Positions 1 through 8,091 are shown, counted from the first letter of the stretch. The stretch is DNA of 37,064 nt from an uncultured Eubacteriales bacterium (GCA_900547645.1 URHP01000008.1:1-37064), one strand, 5' to 3'. The notes: generated by a model not told the origin, from the sequence alone. Made by a program: numbers and translations.

Positions 1-50
1 TACGAGATGAGCGCTAGTCTCGTGGGCTCGGAGATGTGTATAAGAGACAG
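1..50 (+). other. Illumina P7/i7/Nextera adapter left on the contig (not genomic)
   Basis: Positions 1-8 (TACGAGAT) match the 3' end of the P7 flow-cell oligo, 9-16 (GAGCGCTA) sit where the 8-nt i7 index lies, 17-31 are the Nextera read-2 primer segment (GTCTCGTGGGCTCGG), and 32-50 are the 19-bp Tn5 mosaic end AGATGTGTATAAGAGACAG. The order and spacing are exactly those of a Nextera library molecule. Translated, the adapter gives MSASLVGSEMCIRDR, a peptide familiar as an artefact in protein databases. Genomic sequence begins at 51. Confidence 0.98.
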
Positions 51-51
51 G

Positions 52-993
52 GAGTCGGCGGATGCGGGAGAGCTTTCCTGTGATGAACAGATCACCGTTT
101 CCGAACGCGCCGCGGGAATGGGGGGTTCGCAGGTGTTCCTCGGGGCGGGGCTTTCCTATCGGGCGGATGAATTGCTCAAGAGTATTGCTGTGTGTTCCGC
201 CAATGACTCCTGCGTGGCGATCGCTGAACGCCTTGCGGGCAGTGAAGGCGCGTTCTGTGAAAGGATGAACGAGCGTGCCAAGGAACTCGGCGCGGAAAAT
301 ACGCTGTTTGCAAACTGTACGGGATTGCCCAAGGAACCGCAGTATTCCTGTGCCCGCGATGTGGCGCTCATGCTGCGTGAACTCATCCGCCATGAAAAGT
401 ACCATGAATATTCACGGATCTGGCTGGAGGACTTTGCACATCCGGACGGCAGAACGACGCAGATGACCAATACCAACAAACTCATCCGTCAGTATGACGG
501 CTGCGACGGGGGAAAGACAGGCTTTACGAATGAAGCGGGCTTTTGTCTGGCTGCTTCTGCCAAGCGCGGCGAGATGCGCGTTGTTTCCGTCGTGATCGGA
601 TCCTCCGATTCCAAAGCAAGATTTTCCGCAACGAAATCGCTCTTTGACTATGCGTTCGACCATTTTGAAAGCAAAATCTATCTGACGGCAGGGATCCCGT
701 TGGATCGGGAAGTGAGCGTTCGCGGAAGCAGCGTGGAAAAGATGCCGATCGTTCCGGAAAGCTCTCTCGGCGTGCTGAGAAAGCGCGGCGTGGAAGAAAA
801 TTATACGGTTTCCTATGAGATCGAGGAGTGTCTGGGTGCACCGATTGCGGCAGGGGAGACGGTCGGACAGGCGGTATTGCTGCGCGACGGCGTTGAGGTC
901 GCGCGGATCAACCTGCTTGCGGGCTCCGATGCGCCGAAATATTCCTGGTGGGAGGCATATCGGGAAAACGCCAGACATTGGAATATCGCTTAA
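52..993 (+). CDS. D-alanyl-D-alanine carboxypeptidase (DacF/PBP5 type), N-terminus missing
   Basis: This is a penicillin-binding-protein carboxypeptidase that trims the terminal D-Ala from peptidoglycan stem peptides outside the membrane. The 313 genomic residues contain the SxN motif (SAN, about residue 49) and the KTG motif (GGKTGFTNEAG, about residue 155), followed by the C-terminal beta-rich domain of the family. The signal peptide and the SxxK catalytic serine motif are absent because the contig begins inside the gene. The apparent ATG at position 7 lies in adapter sequence and must not be used as a start. A paralogue lies at 5686-6705. A terminator hairpin follows the stop. The family call is firm. 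Which Dac paralogue it is cannot be said. Confidence 0.9.
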   Translation, partial: ESADAGELSCDEQITVSERAAGMGGSQVFLGAGLSYRADELLKSIAVCSANDSCVAIAERLAGSEGAFCERMNERAKELGAENTLFANCTGLPKEPQYSCARDVALMLRELIRHEKYHEYSRIWLEDFAHPDGRTTQMTNTNKLIRQYDGCDGGKTGFTNEAGFCLAASAKRGEMRVVSVVIGSSDSKARFSATKSLFDYAFDHFESKIYLTAGIPLDREVSVRGSSVEKMPIVPESSLGVLRKRGVEENYTVSYEIEECLGAPIAAGETVGQAVLLRDGVEVARINLLAGSDAPKYSWWEAYRENARHWNIA

Positions 994-1020
994 AAAATAT
1001 AATTTAGCATAGTAATATGT

Positions 1021-1064
1021 ATGACATAGTATTGCTTTTTCGGCAAGGCTATGTCATTTTTTTA
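1021..1064 (+). terminator. Rho-independent terminator of the carboxypeptidase gene
   Basis: The arms ATGACATAG (1021-1029) and CTATGTCAT (1049-1057) are perfectly complementary and are followed by a run of T. An inner TTGC/GCAA pairing extends the hairpin. It ends directly against the -35 box of lysA. Confidence 0.85.
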
Positions 1065-1094
1065 TTGACCTTCGTGCATAAATTGTGGTATAAT
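1065..1094 (+). promoter_or_regulatory. lysA promoter (TTGACC-18-TATAAT)
   Basis: The -35 box is TTGACC at 1065-1070 and the -10 box is TATAAT at 1089-1094, with an 18-bp spacer. The predicted transcription start, about 7 nt past the -10, coincides with the lysA ATG at 1101, and there is no Shine-Dalgarno sequence. The mRNA is therefore probably leaderless. Confidence 0.8.
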
Positions 1095-1100
1095 TCTTGC

Positions 1101-2429
1101 ATGATCAATACGCGAGATACTTTGAAAATTAACAAAAACGGACATCTGGAGATCGGCGGCGCAGATTGCGTTGAGCTTGCCGCGCAGTTCGGAACGCCGC
1201 TGTATGTATTTGACGAGGCGTATATCCGGCGTATGATGGGCGTCTACCGGGATACGATCGAAAGAGAGTATGCGGGAAACGGACTTGTGCTGTATGCATC
1301 CAAGGCGTTTTCCTGTACGGCGGTCTATGCCATAGCAAAGCAGGAAGGGATCGGCGTTGACGTCGTTTCCGGCGGAGAATTGTATACTGCAGTGAAAGCG
1401 GGCTTCCCTGCAGAAAAGATCACGATGCACGGCAACAACAAACTTCCCCGTGAGATTGCGGAAGCGCTCGACTGCGGCGTGGGCGTCATCGTCGTTGACG
1501 CGCATTCCGAGGCCGATCTGATCGAAGCGGAGGCGGAAAAGCGCGGTAAGGTGCAGGATGTGCTCATCCGCATCAATCCCGGCGTGGAGGCGCATACGCA
1601 TGCCTATGTGCAGACGGCTACGCCCGATTCAAAATTCGGATTTTCCGTTGCCAACGGTGCGGCGGAGGAAATCACCCGATATGTGCTGTCCAAGCCGCAT
1701 CTGCGTTTGCGCGGGTATCACTGCCACATCGGTTCACAGATCTTTGAGAAGCAATCCTTTGTCCTTGCCGTCGAAAAAAATCTCGCCTTTATGGCGGAAA
1801 TGAAGAAAAAGCTCGGATTTGAAGCGGATTCGCTCAACATGGGGGGCGGATTCGGCATTTGGTATGCAGAAGGCGATGCAAAGATCGGTGCGGAAGGTTA
1901 CGCGGAATATCTGCGTGCGCTGCTGTCCACGATCAGACAGGGATGCGAAAAGCTTGGGTTGAGGCTTCCGTACGTCTATCTGGAACCGGGGCGTTCCATC
2001 GTCGGCGAAGCAGGCATTACGCTCTATACGGTCGGTGCGATCAAAGAGATCCCGGGGATCCGCAAATATGTTGCGGTTGACGGCGGAATGTTCGATAATC
2101 CCCGATATGCGCTCTATCAGAGCAAATATACGGCGGTTCTTGCAAACCGCGCCGCGGAAGAAGCGACCGAACTTGTCAGCATTGCCGGAAAATGCTGTGA
2201 GAGCGGCGATCTGATCGGCGTGGATTTCAACCTTCCCGTAGCAAAGACGGGCGACATTCTGGCAGTCCTTTCGACGGGCGCATACAATTATTCGATGGCA
2301 TCCAACTACAACAGGAACATGATCCCGCCTGCGGTGCTTGTAAGGGACGGAAAGGCGGAATACATTGTAAAACCGCAGAGCTATGAAGACCTTGTCCGCA
2401 ACGATGTGATCCCGGACAGGTTAAAGTGA
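1101..2429 (+). CDS. lysA: Diaminopimelate decarboxylase
   Basis: LysA is a PLP enzyme that converts meso-diaminopimelate to L-lysine, the last step of lysine synthesis in the cytosol. The 442 residues are full length for the family. The PLP lysine lies in VLYASKAF (K68). Other visible motifs are CHIGSQ (about 208-213), the GGGFGI glycine loop (about 248), EPGRS (295-299), the active-site CCESGD (about 365-370) and YNYSMASNYN near the end. I chose ATG 1101 because upstream in-frame codons fall in the terminator and promoter, while the conserved N-terminal domain begins just after 1101. The gene stands alone between a terminator and the next promoter. Confidence 0.95.
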   Translation: MINTRDTLKINKNGHLEIGGADCVELAAQFGTPLYVFDEAYIRRMMGVYRDTIEREYAGNGLVLYASKAFSCTAVYAIAKQEGIGVDVVSGGELYTAVKAGFPAEKITMHGNNKLPREIAEALDCGVGVIVVDAHSEADLIEAEAEKRGKVQDVLIRINPGVEAHTHAYVQTATPDSKFGFSVANGAAEEITRYVLSKPHLRLRGYHCHIGSQIFEKQSFVLAVEKNLAFMAEMKKKLGFEADSLNMGGGFGIWYAEGDAKIGAEGYAEYLRALLSTIRQGCEKLGLRLPYVYLEPGRSIVGEAGITLYTVGAIKEIPGIRKYVAVDGGMFDNPRYALYQSKYTAVLANRAAEEATELVSIAGKCCESGDLIGVDFNLPVAKTGDILAVLSTGAYNYSMASNYNRNMIPPAVLVRDGKAEYIVKPQSYEDLVRNDVIPDRLK

Positions 2430-2540
2430 CGGCAATGTCCGTCGTCGGAACCTGACGGTCAGATCACACGATACCTTGACGATCTGCGGACGCTTTCTGC
2501 GATTGTTCATGCGGAATTTTGTTATAAGGCAAACATTTTC

Positions 2541-2569
2541 TTGCTATTTTTTTGTATTTCCGATATAAT
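2541..2569 (+). promoter_or_regulatory. Promoter of the site-2 protease gene (TTGCTA-17-TATAAT)
   Basis: The -35 box TTGCTA (2541-2546) and -10 box TATAAT (2564-2569) are 17 bp apart. The start codon at 2579 is only 9 nt past the -10, so the 5' leader would be about 3 nt or none. It probably drives the gene cluster that begins with the protease and scpAB. Confidence 0.75.
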
Positions 2570-2578
2570 AGAAGCAAT

Positions 2579-3265
2579 ATGGCGGATTATCTGATTTCTC
2601 TTCTGGCGAGTTTGTGTGCGGTCACCGTTGTGCTGACGCTGCATGAATTCGCTCATGCGTATGTAGCGTATCGATGCGGGGATCCGACGCCCAAATGGAG
2701 CGGGCGCCTGTCTCTCAATCCGTTCCGCCATTTCGATCCGGTAGGACTGCTGTGTTTTACGTTCGTCGGGTTCGGCTGGGCAAAGCCCGTTGCGATCAAT
2801 CCCGACAATTTCAAACGGTATCGTCTCGGGCTCGGGCTTACAGCCTGCGCGGGGATCGTCATGAATTATCTGACGGCGCTGCTCATCTACCCGCTCTTTT
2901 GCGTTGTCCTGTATTATATGCCGGAAGTGCCATTTGTCACGGAGCTTTTGGAAAGTTTCTTCTATCTTGTATTCGCGTATAGTCTGAGCTTTTTTGTGTT
3001 CAATCTTCTCCCGCTGTATCCGTTGGACGGGTTCCGGATTCTGGACGCCGTCAATAAGCGGCGCGGAAAAGTCTTCCGCTTTTTGCGGAATTACGGGCAG
3101 TATATTTTATTCGGGCTCATTCTGGAGAGTTTTCTCTGTCAGCTGTTGGTGCGCTTCGGCGTTCCGCAGATGGCTTGGTTTGATATTTTGGGTTGGTTTA
3201 TGCAGTTTGCCACCGATATTCTCGGCTGGCCGATTACCGCACTATGGGGGCTGATCGCATGGTAG
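2579..3265 (+). CDS. Site-2 protease family (M50-like) membrane protein
   Basis: This is a 228-residue polytopic membrane protein of the small M50/rhomboid-like site-2 protease group common in Firmicutes next to scpA. The zinc-protease motif HEFAH is at residues 22-26 within the first transmembrane helix. The second metal-ligand motif NLLPLYPLDGFR (about 142-153) supplies the aspartate (D150). Hydrophobic helices are visible around 5-30, 85-115, 125-145 and 170-190. The substrate is unknown. ATG 2579 was chosen because it follows the promoter directly and gives a normal N-terminal helix. The stop overlaps the scpA start (ATGGTAG), suggesting coupled translation with scpA. Confidence 0.88.
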   Translation: MADYLISLLASLCAVTVVLTLHEFAHAYVAYRCGDPTPKWSGRLSLNPFRHFDPVGLLCFTFVGFGWAKPVAINPDNFKRYRLGLGLTACAGIVMNYLTALLIYPLFCVVLYYMPEVPFVTELLESFFYLVFAYSLSFFVFNLLPLYPLDGFRILDAVNKRRGKVFRFLRNYGQYILFGLILESFLCQLLVRFGVPQMAWFDILGWFMQFATDILGWPITALWGLIAW

Positions 3266-4077
3266 ATCAGGAAAAAATACAGTCGATCCGCGAAAAGTTC
3301 GATTCCAACGTGGACTATACGACCGTACTTGACAATTTCGAAGGTCCGCTCGACCTTCTTCTGTTTCTGATCAATAAGGAAGAGATCGAGATCAAGGATG
3401 TCTTTGTTTCGCAGGTAACGGAACAGTTCCTGGACTATATGAAAGGACTTCCGTATCTTGACGTCGATAAGGTGAGCGAATATCTCAATATCGCAGCGAC
3501 GATCATCAAGATCAAGGCGCAGGCGCTTGTTCCCAATCTTGAAGAAGATCCCGAAATCGATGCGGAAATCGAGGAAGACAAGGCGGAACTGATCCGTGCG
3601 CTCGAGGAATATAAACTGATCAAAGAAGAGACAAAAAAGCTCAAAGAACTCGAGACGATCGGCTATTATTTCAAAGAGCCGGACAAGGACGTCGGCGAAA
3701 CGCGCACCGTGTTTACGCTCGATCATCTGACGCTGAATGAACTGATCACGGTTTTCTCGCAGTTTCTTCTCAAGCGCGAAGAGGATTTCAAAGAGGAAGA
3801 AGTGCGCGAGATCCCGCGCGATTCCTTCACCGTCGAACAGAAGATTCAGTTTGTGCTGGAAAGTCTGGAAGAGCGGCAGGAAGTGAAATTTGAAGAACTG
3901 TTCACGCAGGATTTTACGAAGTCGGAGATTGTTACGACTTTTCAGGCGATTTTGGAATTACTGAAATATCAGTTCCTGCGCGTCAGGCAGGACCAGGCGT
4001 TCGGGGAAATCACGATTTCCTTAAATCCGGACAGAGACGAGGAGGCAGGTCTTGGAACAATTGACGAATACGATTGA
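3259..4077 (+). CDS. scpA: Segregation and condensation protein A
   Basis: ScpA is the kleisin subunit of the bacterial Smc-ScpAB condensin, which bridges Smc heads and compacts newly replicated chromosomes. The protein has 272 residues. The signature FEGPLDLLLFLI is at about 27-38. The middle is acidic and helical (about 90-140), and the C-terminal winged-helix region includes FEELF...SEIVTTFQAILELLKYQ. The start ATG overlaps the stop of the protease gene and has a GGGGG ribosome-binding site about 8 nt upstream. The 3' end overlaps scpB by 26 bp, the usual scpAB arrangement. Confidence 0.95.
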   Translation: MVDQEKIQSIREKFDSNVDYTTVLDNFEGPLDLLLFLINKEEIEIKDVFVSQVTEQFLDYMKGLPYLDVDKVSEYLNIAATIIKIKAQALVPNLEEDPEIDAEIEEDKAELIRALEEYKLIKEETKKLKELETIGYYFKEPDKDVGETRTVFTLDHLTLNELITVFSQFLLKREEDFKEEEVREIPRDSFTVEQKIQFVLESLEERQEVKFEELFTQDFTKSEIVTTFQAILELLKYQFLRVRQDQAFGEITISLNPDRDEEAGLGTIDEYD

Positions 4078-4750
4078 GGCGATCCTGTTTGCCTCCGGAA
4101 AGGGCGTTCCCATTGCGGATATTGCCGAAAAACTGAACGTCACGGAAAGCGAAGTCAAAAAATCGCTGAAAGCGCTGCATGAGCGGTACGGTGAGGACGG
4201 CGGGATCGTGCTTTTGGAGTTCAACAAAAAGGCGCAGCTCGGTTCCAATCCGAAGTACAAAGAGGGCGTTGCCGCAGTGCTCAATCCCATCCGTGAAAAA
4301 GAACTTACGCGCACCATCTTGGAAACGGCGGCGATCATTGCCTACAAGCAGCCCATCACGCGTACGGAAATCGAACTTCTGCGCGGGCTCAACAGCGATT
4401 ACGCCGTAAATGCATTGCTCGATCTCAAACTCATTTATCCGTGCGGGAGAAAGGATGCGGTCGGGCGGCCCGTGCTGTTTGCGACGACGGACGAATTTCT
4501 GAAGCGTTTCAAGCTCAATTCGCTGGAGGATCTGCCCGATTACGACACATTGATGGCGGCAATCACCCGCCCGGACGAAGAACACGATACATATTTGTAT
4601 GCGCGCGACGAACTGCCGGAGGAAGAGCGGCAGCAGGAGGAAACGCCCGTTGGAAAAAAAGAACGCGAGGAGCCTGCCGAGGAAAGCGGTTACGAAATCC
4701 CGGATTTCCTGAAGGGGCTGGACGACACGGATATTGTCAAAATCGACTGA
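4052..4750 (+). CDS. scpB: Segregation and condensation protein B (TTG start)
   Basis: ScpB is the winged-helix accessory subunit that dimerises and binds the ScpA linker in the Smc complex. The protein has 232 residues. The N-terminal helix reads TNTIEAILFASGKGVPI. The typical central segment TIIETAAIIAYKQPITR appears here as TILETAAIIAYKQPITRTEIE, followed by GRKDAVGRPVLFATT. The start is TTG at 4052, supported by GGAGG at 4041-4045 with 6 nt spacing and no better ATG. The C-terminal 60 residues are Glu-rich and low in complexity. A terminator hairpin follows at 4768, overlapping the next gene. Confidence 0.93.
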   Translation: MEQLTNTIEAILFASGKGVPIADIAEKLNVTESEVKKSLKALHERYGEDGGIVLLEFNKKAQLGSNPKYKEGVAAVLNPIREKELTRTILETAAIIAYKQPITRTEIELLRGLNSDYAVNALLDLKLIYPCGRKDAVGRPVLFATTDEFLKRFKLNSLEDLPDYDTLMAAITRPDEEHDTYLYARDELPEEERQQEETPVGKKEREEPAEESGYEIPDFLKGLDDTDIVKID

Positions 4751-4767
4751 AATTTCATAGTTTTCGG

Positions 4768-4803
4768 AAATTCGCCCATATTACGGTTATGGGCGAATTT
4801 TTT
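4768..4803 (+). terminator. Terminator of scpB that contains the next gene's start codon
   Basis: The 12-bp arms AAATTCGCCCAT (4768-4779) and ATGGGCGAATTT (4789-4800) are perfectly complementary with a 9-nt loop, and a T tract follows (4798-4803). The first three bases of the right arm are the ATG of the downstream reading frame. Confidence 0.8.
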
Positions 4804-5382
4804 GTATATTCGTTCTTTTTCGGGACGCTTCTGTTGTTCTTCCCTGTCTTTGTGAATGCGGACGTCTATCTCGACGCAAAGGAGAACCGCGGCTGGTTTT
4901 CCGTTTCGCTCTATCACAAGCTGCGGCTGATCGGCGGCTATGCCGAAGTGCGCAGCGAGGGCGCCGTCTTTCATCTCACCAAGAAAAAGGCGGTCATTCT
5001 TCCGTATGCGGAGATGGCGGATGCGCGGAAAAAATTTGAAGTGACAAAGGGATTTCAGCTCTGCCGCTTTCATCAGATCCTGGAAGTCGGCGGAGCACGG
5101 GATGCGCGCAGCATTTTATTCGCCGCTCTGTTATCTGCGGCGAGCGGGACGGCATATGCACTTTTGTGCGAACGGAATGCGTTTCTTTCCTTTCGGAGCA
5201 AGGCGATATTTCACAACGAACCTTGCCTGAAAGGGTGCGTACAGATCGCGGCGGCGATGAACGGTCTCGTCATCAGCGCCGCACTGGTGAAAAAAGGCAT
5301 GGAGGGATTTTTGAAATGGATGAGAAAAAGAAAATCGACAGTATCCTTGAGAAGACTGCGGAAAAACTTACGGGCCTTGTAG
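4789..5382 (+). CDS. Probable DUF2953 (YtfI-like) membrane-anchored protein
   Basis: This is a 197-residue protein with an N-terminal hydrophobic segment (FFVYSFFFGTLLLFFPVFV, about 4-22), then a beta-rich domain (VYLDAKENRGWFSVSLYHKLRLIGG) and a very basic C-terminus. I identify it mainly by position: in many Firmicutes the order is scpA, scpB, ytfI, ytfJ, dac, rluB. Its role is unknown, though DUF2953 proteins accompany sporulation gene ytfJ. The start is uncertain. ATG 4789 has no Shine-Dalgarno and sits in a terminator stem. A weak TTCATA-17-CATATT promoter would put a transcript start on this ATG. The 3' end overlaps gerW by 67 bp. Confidence 0.6.
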   Translation: MGEFFVYSFFFGTLLLFFPVFVNADVYLDAKENRGWFSVSLYHKLRLIGGYAEVRSEGAVFHLTKKKAVILPYAEMADARKKFEVTKGFQLCRFHQILEVGGARDARSILFAALLSAASGTAYALLCERNAFLSFRSKAIFHNEPCLKGCVQIAAAMNGLVISAALVKKGMEGFLKWMRKRKSTVSLRRLRKNLRAL

Positions 5383-5693
5383 ACGTAAACACCGTGATCG
5401 GGAAACCTGTTCAGACGGCAAGCGGCGCACAGGTGATCCCGTTTACCAAGGTGACGATGGGGTATCTGTCCGGCGGAGGGGAATACGGTGACGTCAAGAA
5501 GATCGACGACGGAGAATGCCTTCCCTTTGCGGGGGGCGCGGGGACGGTCATCAACGTGAAACCTGCAGGATTCCTCATCGACGACGGGAAAGAATGCCGC
5601 ATCGTGCGCGTGACGGATGATGCCCTGGACGGGTTGATCGAGAAGGCCGGCGAGCTCTTCACAAAGCTTGTCAGAAAGGGGGAAGATGCGTAA
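5316..5693 (+). CDS. ytfJ: GerW/YtfJ family sporulation-associated protein
   Basis: This is a 125-residue protein of the GerW family, known in Bacillus as YtfJ and needed there for germination response in spores. Family features visible are the N-terminal helix (KIDSILEKTAEKL), VNTVIGKPVQTASGAQVIPFTKVTMGY as the conserved core (about 24-50), a glycine-rich stretch (SGGGEYGD), and the GGAGTVINVKPAGFLI segment. ATG 5316 has GGAGGG at 5301-5306. The reading frame overlaps the end of the previous gene and the start of the next one (ATGCGTAA). Members also occur in organisms that do not form spores, so this alone does not prove sporulation. Confidence 0.88.
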   Translation: MDEKKKIDSILEKTAEKLTGLVDVNTVIGKPVQTASGAQVIPFTKVTMGYLSGGGEYGDVKKIDDGECLPFAGGAGTVINVKPAGFLIDDGKECRIVRVTDDALDGLIEKAGELFTKLVRKGEDA

Positions 5694-6705
5694 GAAACGC
5701 CTGCAGGTCTTGCTTTTTGCGGTGGTTTTTCCCATCATTGCGATTCTTTGCTGCGGGATATTTCCCACGCAAAGCGCGTCGGCCGCACAGCTTTCTAGAG
5801 CAGAGTGCGTTGTGGAAGTGTCCTCCCGCCGCATACTTCATGCTTCCCATGCGGAGCTGCCGCTTCCCAATGCGAGTACGACGAAAATTCTGACGGCGAT
5901 CCTGATCCTTGACGACTGCGACCTGCAGGAGACGGTCGAAATTCCCGCGCAGGCTGCAGGGACGGAGGGATCGAGCATTTACCTGAGGGCAGGGGAGCGC
6001 TATACGGTCGAGGAATTGCTGTATGGACTCATGCTGCGTTCGGGAAACGACGCGGCAGTCGCGCTCGCGCTGCATCACAGCGGGAGCGTGGAAGCGTTTG
6101 CGCAAAAAATGAATGAGAAAGCGGCGCTGCTCGGCGCAACGGACAGTCAATTTGTCAACCCGCACGGCCTGCCCGATCGGCGGCATCATACGACGGCGCG
6201 CGATCTGGCGCTCATTGCCGCTTATGCAATGGAAAACGACACTTTCCGCACCATCGTCTCTGCAAAATATTATGCGCCGCGCGGCTGGTACAATAAGAAC
6301 AAAATGCTTTCCTCCTACGAGGGGGCAAACGGCGTGAAGACGGGGTTCACGACCGAGGCGGGAAGATGCCTTGTGACGAGTGCGGAGCGCAACGGCATGA
6401 CAGTCGTATGCGCGGTGCTGAATTCTCCGCAGATGTATGAGCGGACTACGGAATTGCTGGATGAAGCGTTTTCCGGCTATTCCATGACGGATCTGACGGA
6501 TTTTGCACTGCTGCCCCGCAGCGTTGGCGTAAGGGAATTGTTCCGTTATCCGCTCAGGTCGGAAGAACGGTCACAGATCCGTACAGAGCTTCAGCTTGCG
6601 GAACTCCTTCCTGCAAAAAAAGGGGCGATCGCGGGTTGTGTCGGAATTTTTCTCGCGAATCACTTGATTTTTTCACAGAATTTGTATATCATGGAAGAAC
6701 GATAA
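5686..6705 (+). CDS. D-alanyl-D-alanine carboxypeptidase (DacF/DacB type)
   Basis: This is a secreted, membrane-anchored low-molecular-weight PBP that removes terminal D-Ala from peptidoglycan. The 339 residues begin with a basic and hydrophobic signal segment (about 4-34, ending SASA). The three catalytic motifs are complete: STTK (64-67), SGN (119-121) and KTG (218-220). The C-terminal domain is shorter than in PBP5, and a hydrophobic stretch lies near the end (IAGCVGIFLANHLIF). I chose ATG 5686 over the upstream ATG 5668 because GGGGGA lies just before it and it overlaps the ytfJ stop. In spore formers the equivalent gene acts on cortex peptidoglycan. That role here is inference. Confidence 0.9.
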   Translation: MRKKRLQVLLFAVVFPIIAILCCGIFPTQSASAAQLSRAECVVEVSSRRILHASHAELPLPNASTTKILTAILILDDCDLQETVEIPAQAAGTEGSSIYLRAGERYTVEELLYGLMLRSGNDAAVALALHHSGSVEAFAQKMNEKAALLGATDSQFVNPHGLPDRRHHTTARDLALIAAYAMENDTFRTIVSAKYYAPRGWYNKNKMLSSYEGANGVKTGFTTEAGRCLVTSAERNGMTVVCAVLNSPQMYERTTELLDEAFSGYSMTDLTDFALLPRSVGVRELFRYPLRSEERSQIRTELQLAELLPAKKGAIAGCVGIFLANHLIFSQNLYIMEER

Positions 6706-6726
6706 AAATTCAATCGGACGGATTCC

Positions 6727-7431
6727 ATGCGTATCAACAAATTTTTGGCGGAGCAGGGCGTTGCGTCCCGCCGCGGCAGCGATGAGATCATTGCAGCAGG
6801 GCGCGTGACGATCAACGGGAAAGTGGCACAGGCGGGAGACGACGTCTCGGGTGAAGACGTGGTCATGCTCGACGGAAAAACGCTCTCGCACAAAGTCAAG
6901 TACGAATATTATCTGCTCAATAAGCCGAAGGGGTATCTTTGCACCGTCTCAGACGATAAGGGCAGGAAGACGGTCATGGACCTTTTGCCTGCAGGCGCCG
7001 GGCGGGTGTTTCCCGTCGGAAGGCTTGATTACGATACCGAAGGGATGCTGATCCTGACCAACGACGGCGATCTGGCGTACCGTCTGACTGCGCCGCAGAG
7101 TGAGATCGCAAAGACCTATCTTGTGCGGATTGAAGGATCCATAACGGATATTCAGCTCAACCGTCTGCGTGCAGGCGTTGAGATTGACCGCGGCGTAATG
7201 TCCAAGAAGTGCAAGGTGACCGTAACGGAGACGAACAAAAAATATACCAAACTTCGCGTTGTCATCACCGAGGGAAAAAACCGCGAAATCAGGAAAATGT
7301 TCGAAGCGGTCGGAAAACAGGTGGTCTTTCTGAAGCGCCTGAAAATCGGCGATCTGACTTTAACGGGACTTGACCGCGGCGCCGTACGCAGGCTTTCGCA
7401 GGAAGAAGTCTATTATCTGAAAAATTTGTAA
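6727..7431 (+). CDS. rluB: 16S/23S rRNA pseudouridine synthase, RluB/RsuA family
   Basis: This enzyme isomerises a uridine in rRNA to pseudouridine. The 234 residues start with an S4 RNA-binding domain (MRINKFLAEQGVASRR, about 1-60). The catalytic domain carries GRLDYDTEGMLILTNDGDLA (about 98-117), whose aspartate is the nucleophile of the family, and the C-terminal EGKNREIRKMFEAVGKQVVFLKRLKIG motif. RluB and the other RsuA-family members cannot be separated with certainty by eye, but RluB is the usual Firmicutes member at this locus. It closes the + strand cluster and is followed by a two-way terminator shared with lexA. Confidence 0.92.
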   Translation: MRINKFLAEQGVASRRGSDEIIAAGRVTINGKVAQAGDDVSGEDVVMLDGKTLSHKVKYEYYLLNKPKGYLCTVSDDKGRKTVMDLLPAGAGRVFPVGRLDYDTEGMLILTNDGDLAYRLTAPQSEIAKTYLVRIEGSITDIQLNRLRAGVEIDRGVMSKKCKVTVTETNKKYTKLRVVITEGKNREIRKMFEAVGKQVVFLKRLKIGDLTLTGLDRGAVRRLSQEEVYYLKNL

Positions 7432-7432
7432 C

Positions 7433-7459
7433 AAAAAACCCCGCCGAAGCGGGGTTTTT
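7433..7459. terminator. Bidirectional terminator between rluB and lexA
   Basis: The arms AACCCCGC (7437-7444) and GCGGGGTT (7449-7456) form a GC-rich stem. It is flanked by A and T runs on both sides, so it can terminate rluB on the + strand and lexA on the - strand. Confidence 0.9.
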
Positions 7460-7468
7460 CTTGCATTG

Positions 7469-8068
7469 TTATCGGAAAGAGCGGAGTAACCCGACGACTT
7501 TTCCGAGGATGGTCACTTCATCAAGCACATAATCGGAAAGTTCCCGGTTTTCCGGATGAAGAATAAACTTGCCGTCACGCCGGAAGAAACGTTTCACGGT
7601 AGCGCCTTCTTCGATGCCGTCGTCAAACATGGCAACGACAATATCTCCGTTGTCTGCATTTGCCTGCTTCCTGACGACGATCTTATCGCCGTTGAAGATG
7701 CCTGCTTCGATCATACTGTCGCCTTTGACCGTGAGCAGAAAGAGATCGTCTCCTGAAAATTCTGCAGAGGGAAGCGTATAATAGCCCTCATAATTTTCCG
7801 TCGCGAGGATAGGGGTACCCGCGGTGACGGTACCGACGAGCGGAACACGGACCGTCCCTGTATTGGTTAAAGCAACGGCGCGCTTTTTCCCTGTCGTTTT
7901 CTGCAAAAGTCCCATGGCTTTCAGACGGTTGACGTAATCGTAAGCTGTTGCGGTCGATTTGATCTGCAATTCGGCGCAGATATCCCGAACGGTGGGGGGA
8001 AAGCCGTTTTCATCCGTATAGCGGTTGATAAATTCGAGCACAACGTCAAGTTTGCGTTTATCCAGCAT
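7469..8068 (-). CDS. lexA: LexA repressor
   Basis: LexA represses the SOS DNA-damage regulon and cleaves itself when RecA is activated. The 199 residues have an N-terminal winged helix-turn-helix (PPTVRDICAELQIKSTATAYDYVNRLKAMG, about 24-53), the Ala-Gly self-cleavage site (TAGTP, A83-G84), the catalytic serine in KGDSMIEAG (S118) and the general-base lysine in ATVKRF (K159). The start has a good AGGAGA ribosome-binding site. Its own promoter overlaps a LexA box at 8118-8131, so autoregulation is expected. It is divergent from a small Cys-rich gene and convergent with rluB. Confidence 0.96.
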   Translation of the reverse strand: MLDKRKLDVVLEFINRYTDENGFPPTVRDICAELQIKSTATAYDYVNRLKAMGLLQKTTGKKRAVALTNTGTVRVPLVGTVTAGTPILATENYEGYYTLPSAEFSGDDLFLLTVKGDSMIEAGIFNGDKIVVRKQANADNGDIVVAMFDDGIEEGATVKRFFRRDGKFILHPENRELSDYVLDEVTILGKVVGLLRSFR

Positions 8069-8091
8069 GGCGGTTCTCTCCTTTGATCACC

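Noticed and set aside
7..51. N-terminal 15 codons of the first open reading frame
   Set aside because: They translate adapter sequence, so the coding region is given from 52 as a 5' partial gene.
1017..1100. Longer N-terminus for lysA starting at 1017
   Set aside because: It would be encoded by the terminator and promoter and has no similarity to LysA.
2430..2540. Terminator or small gene between lysA and the protease gene
   Set aside because: Only weak stems without a T run and no credible short gene were seen.
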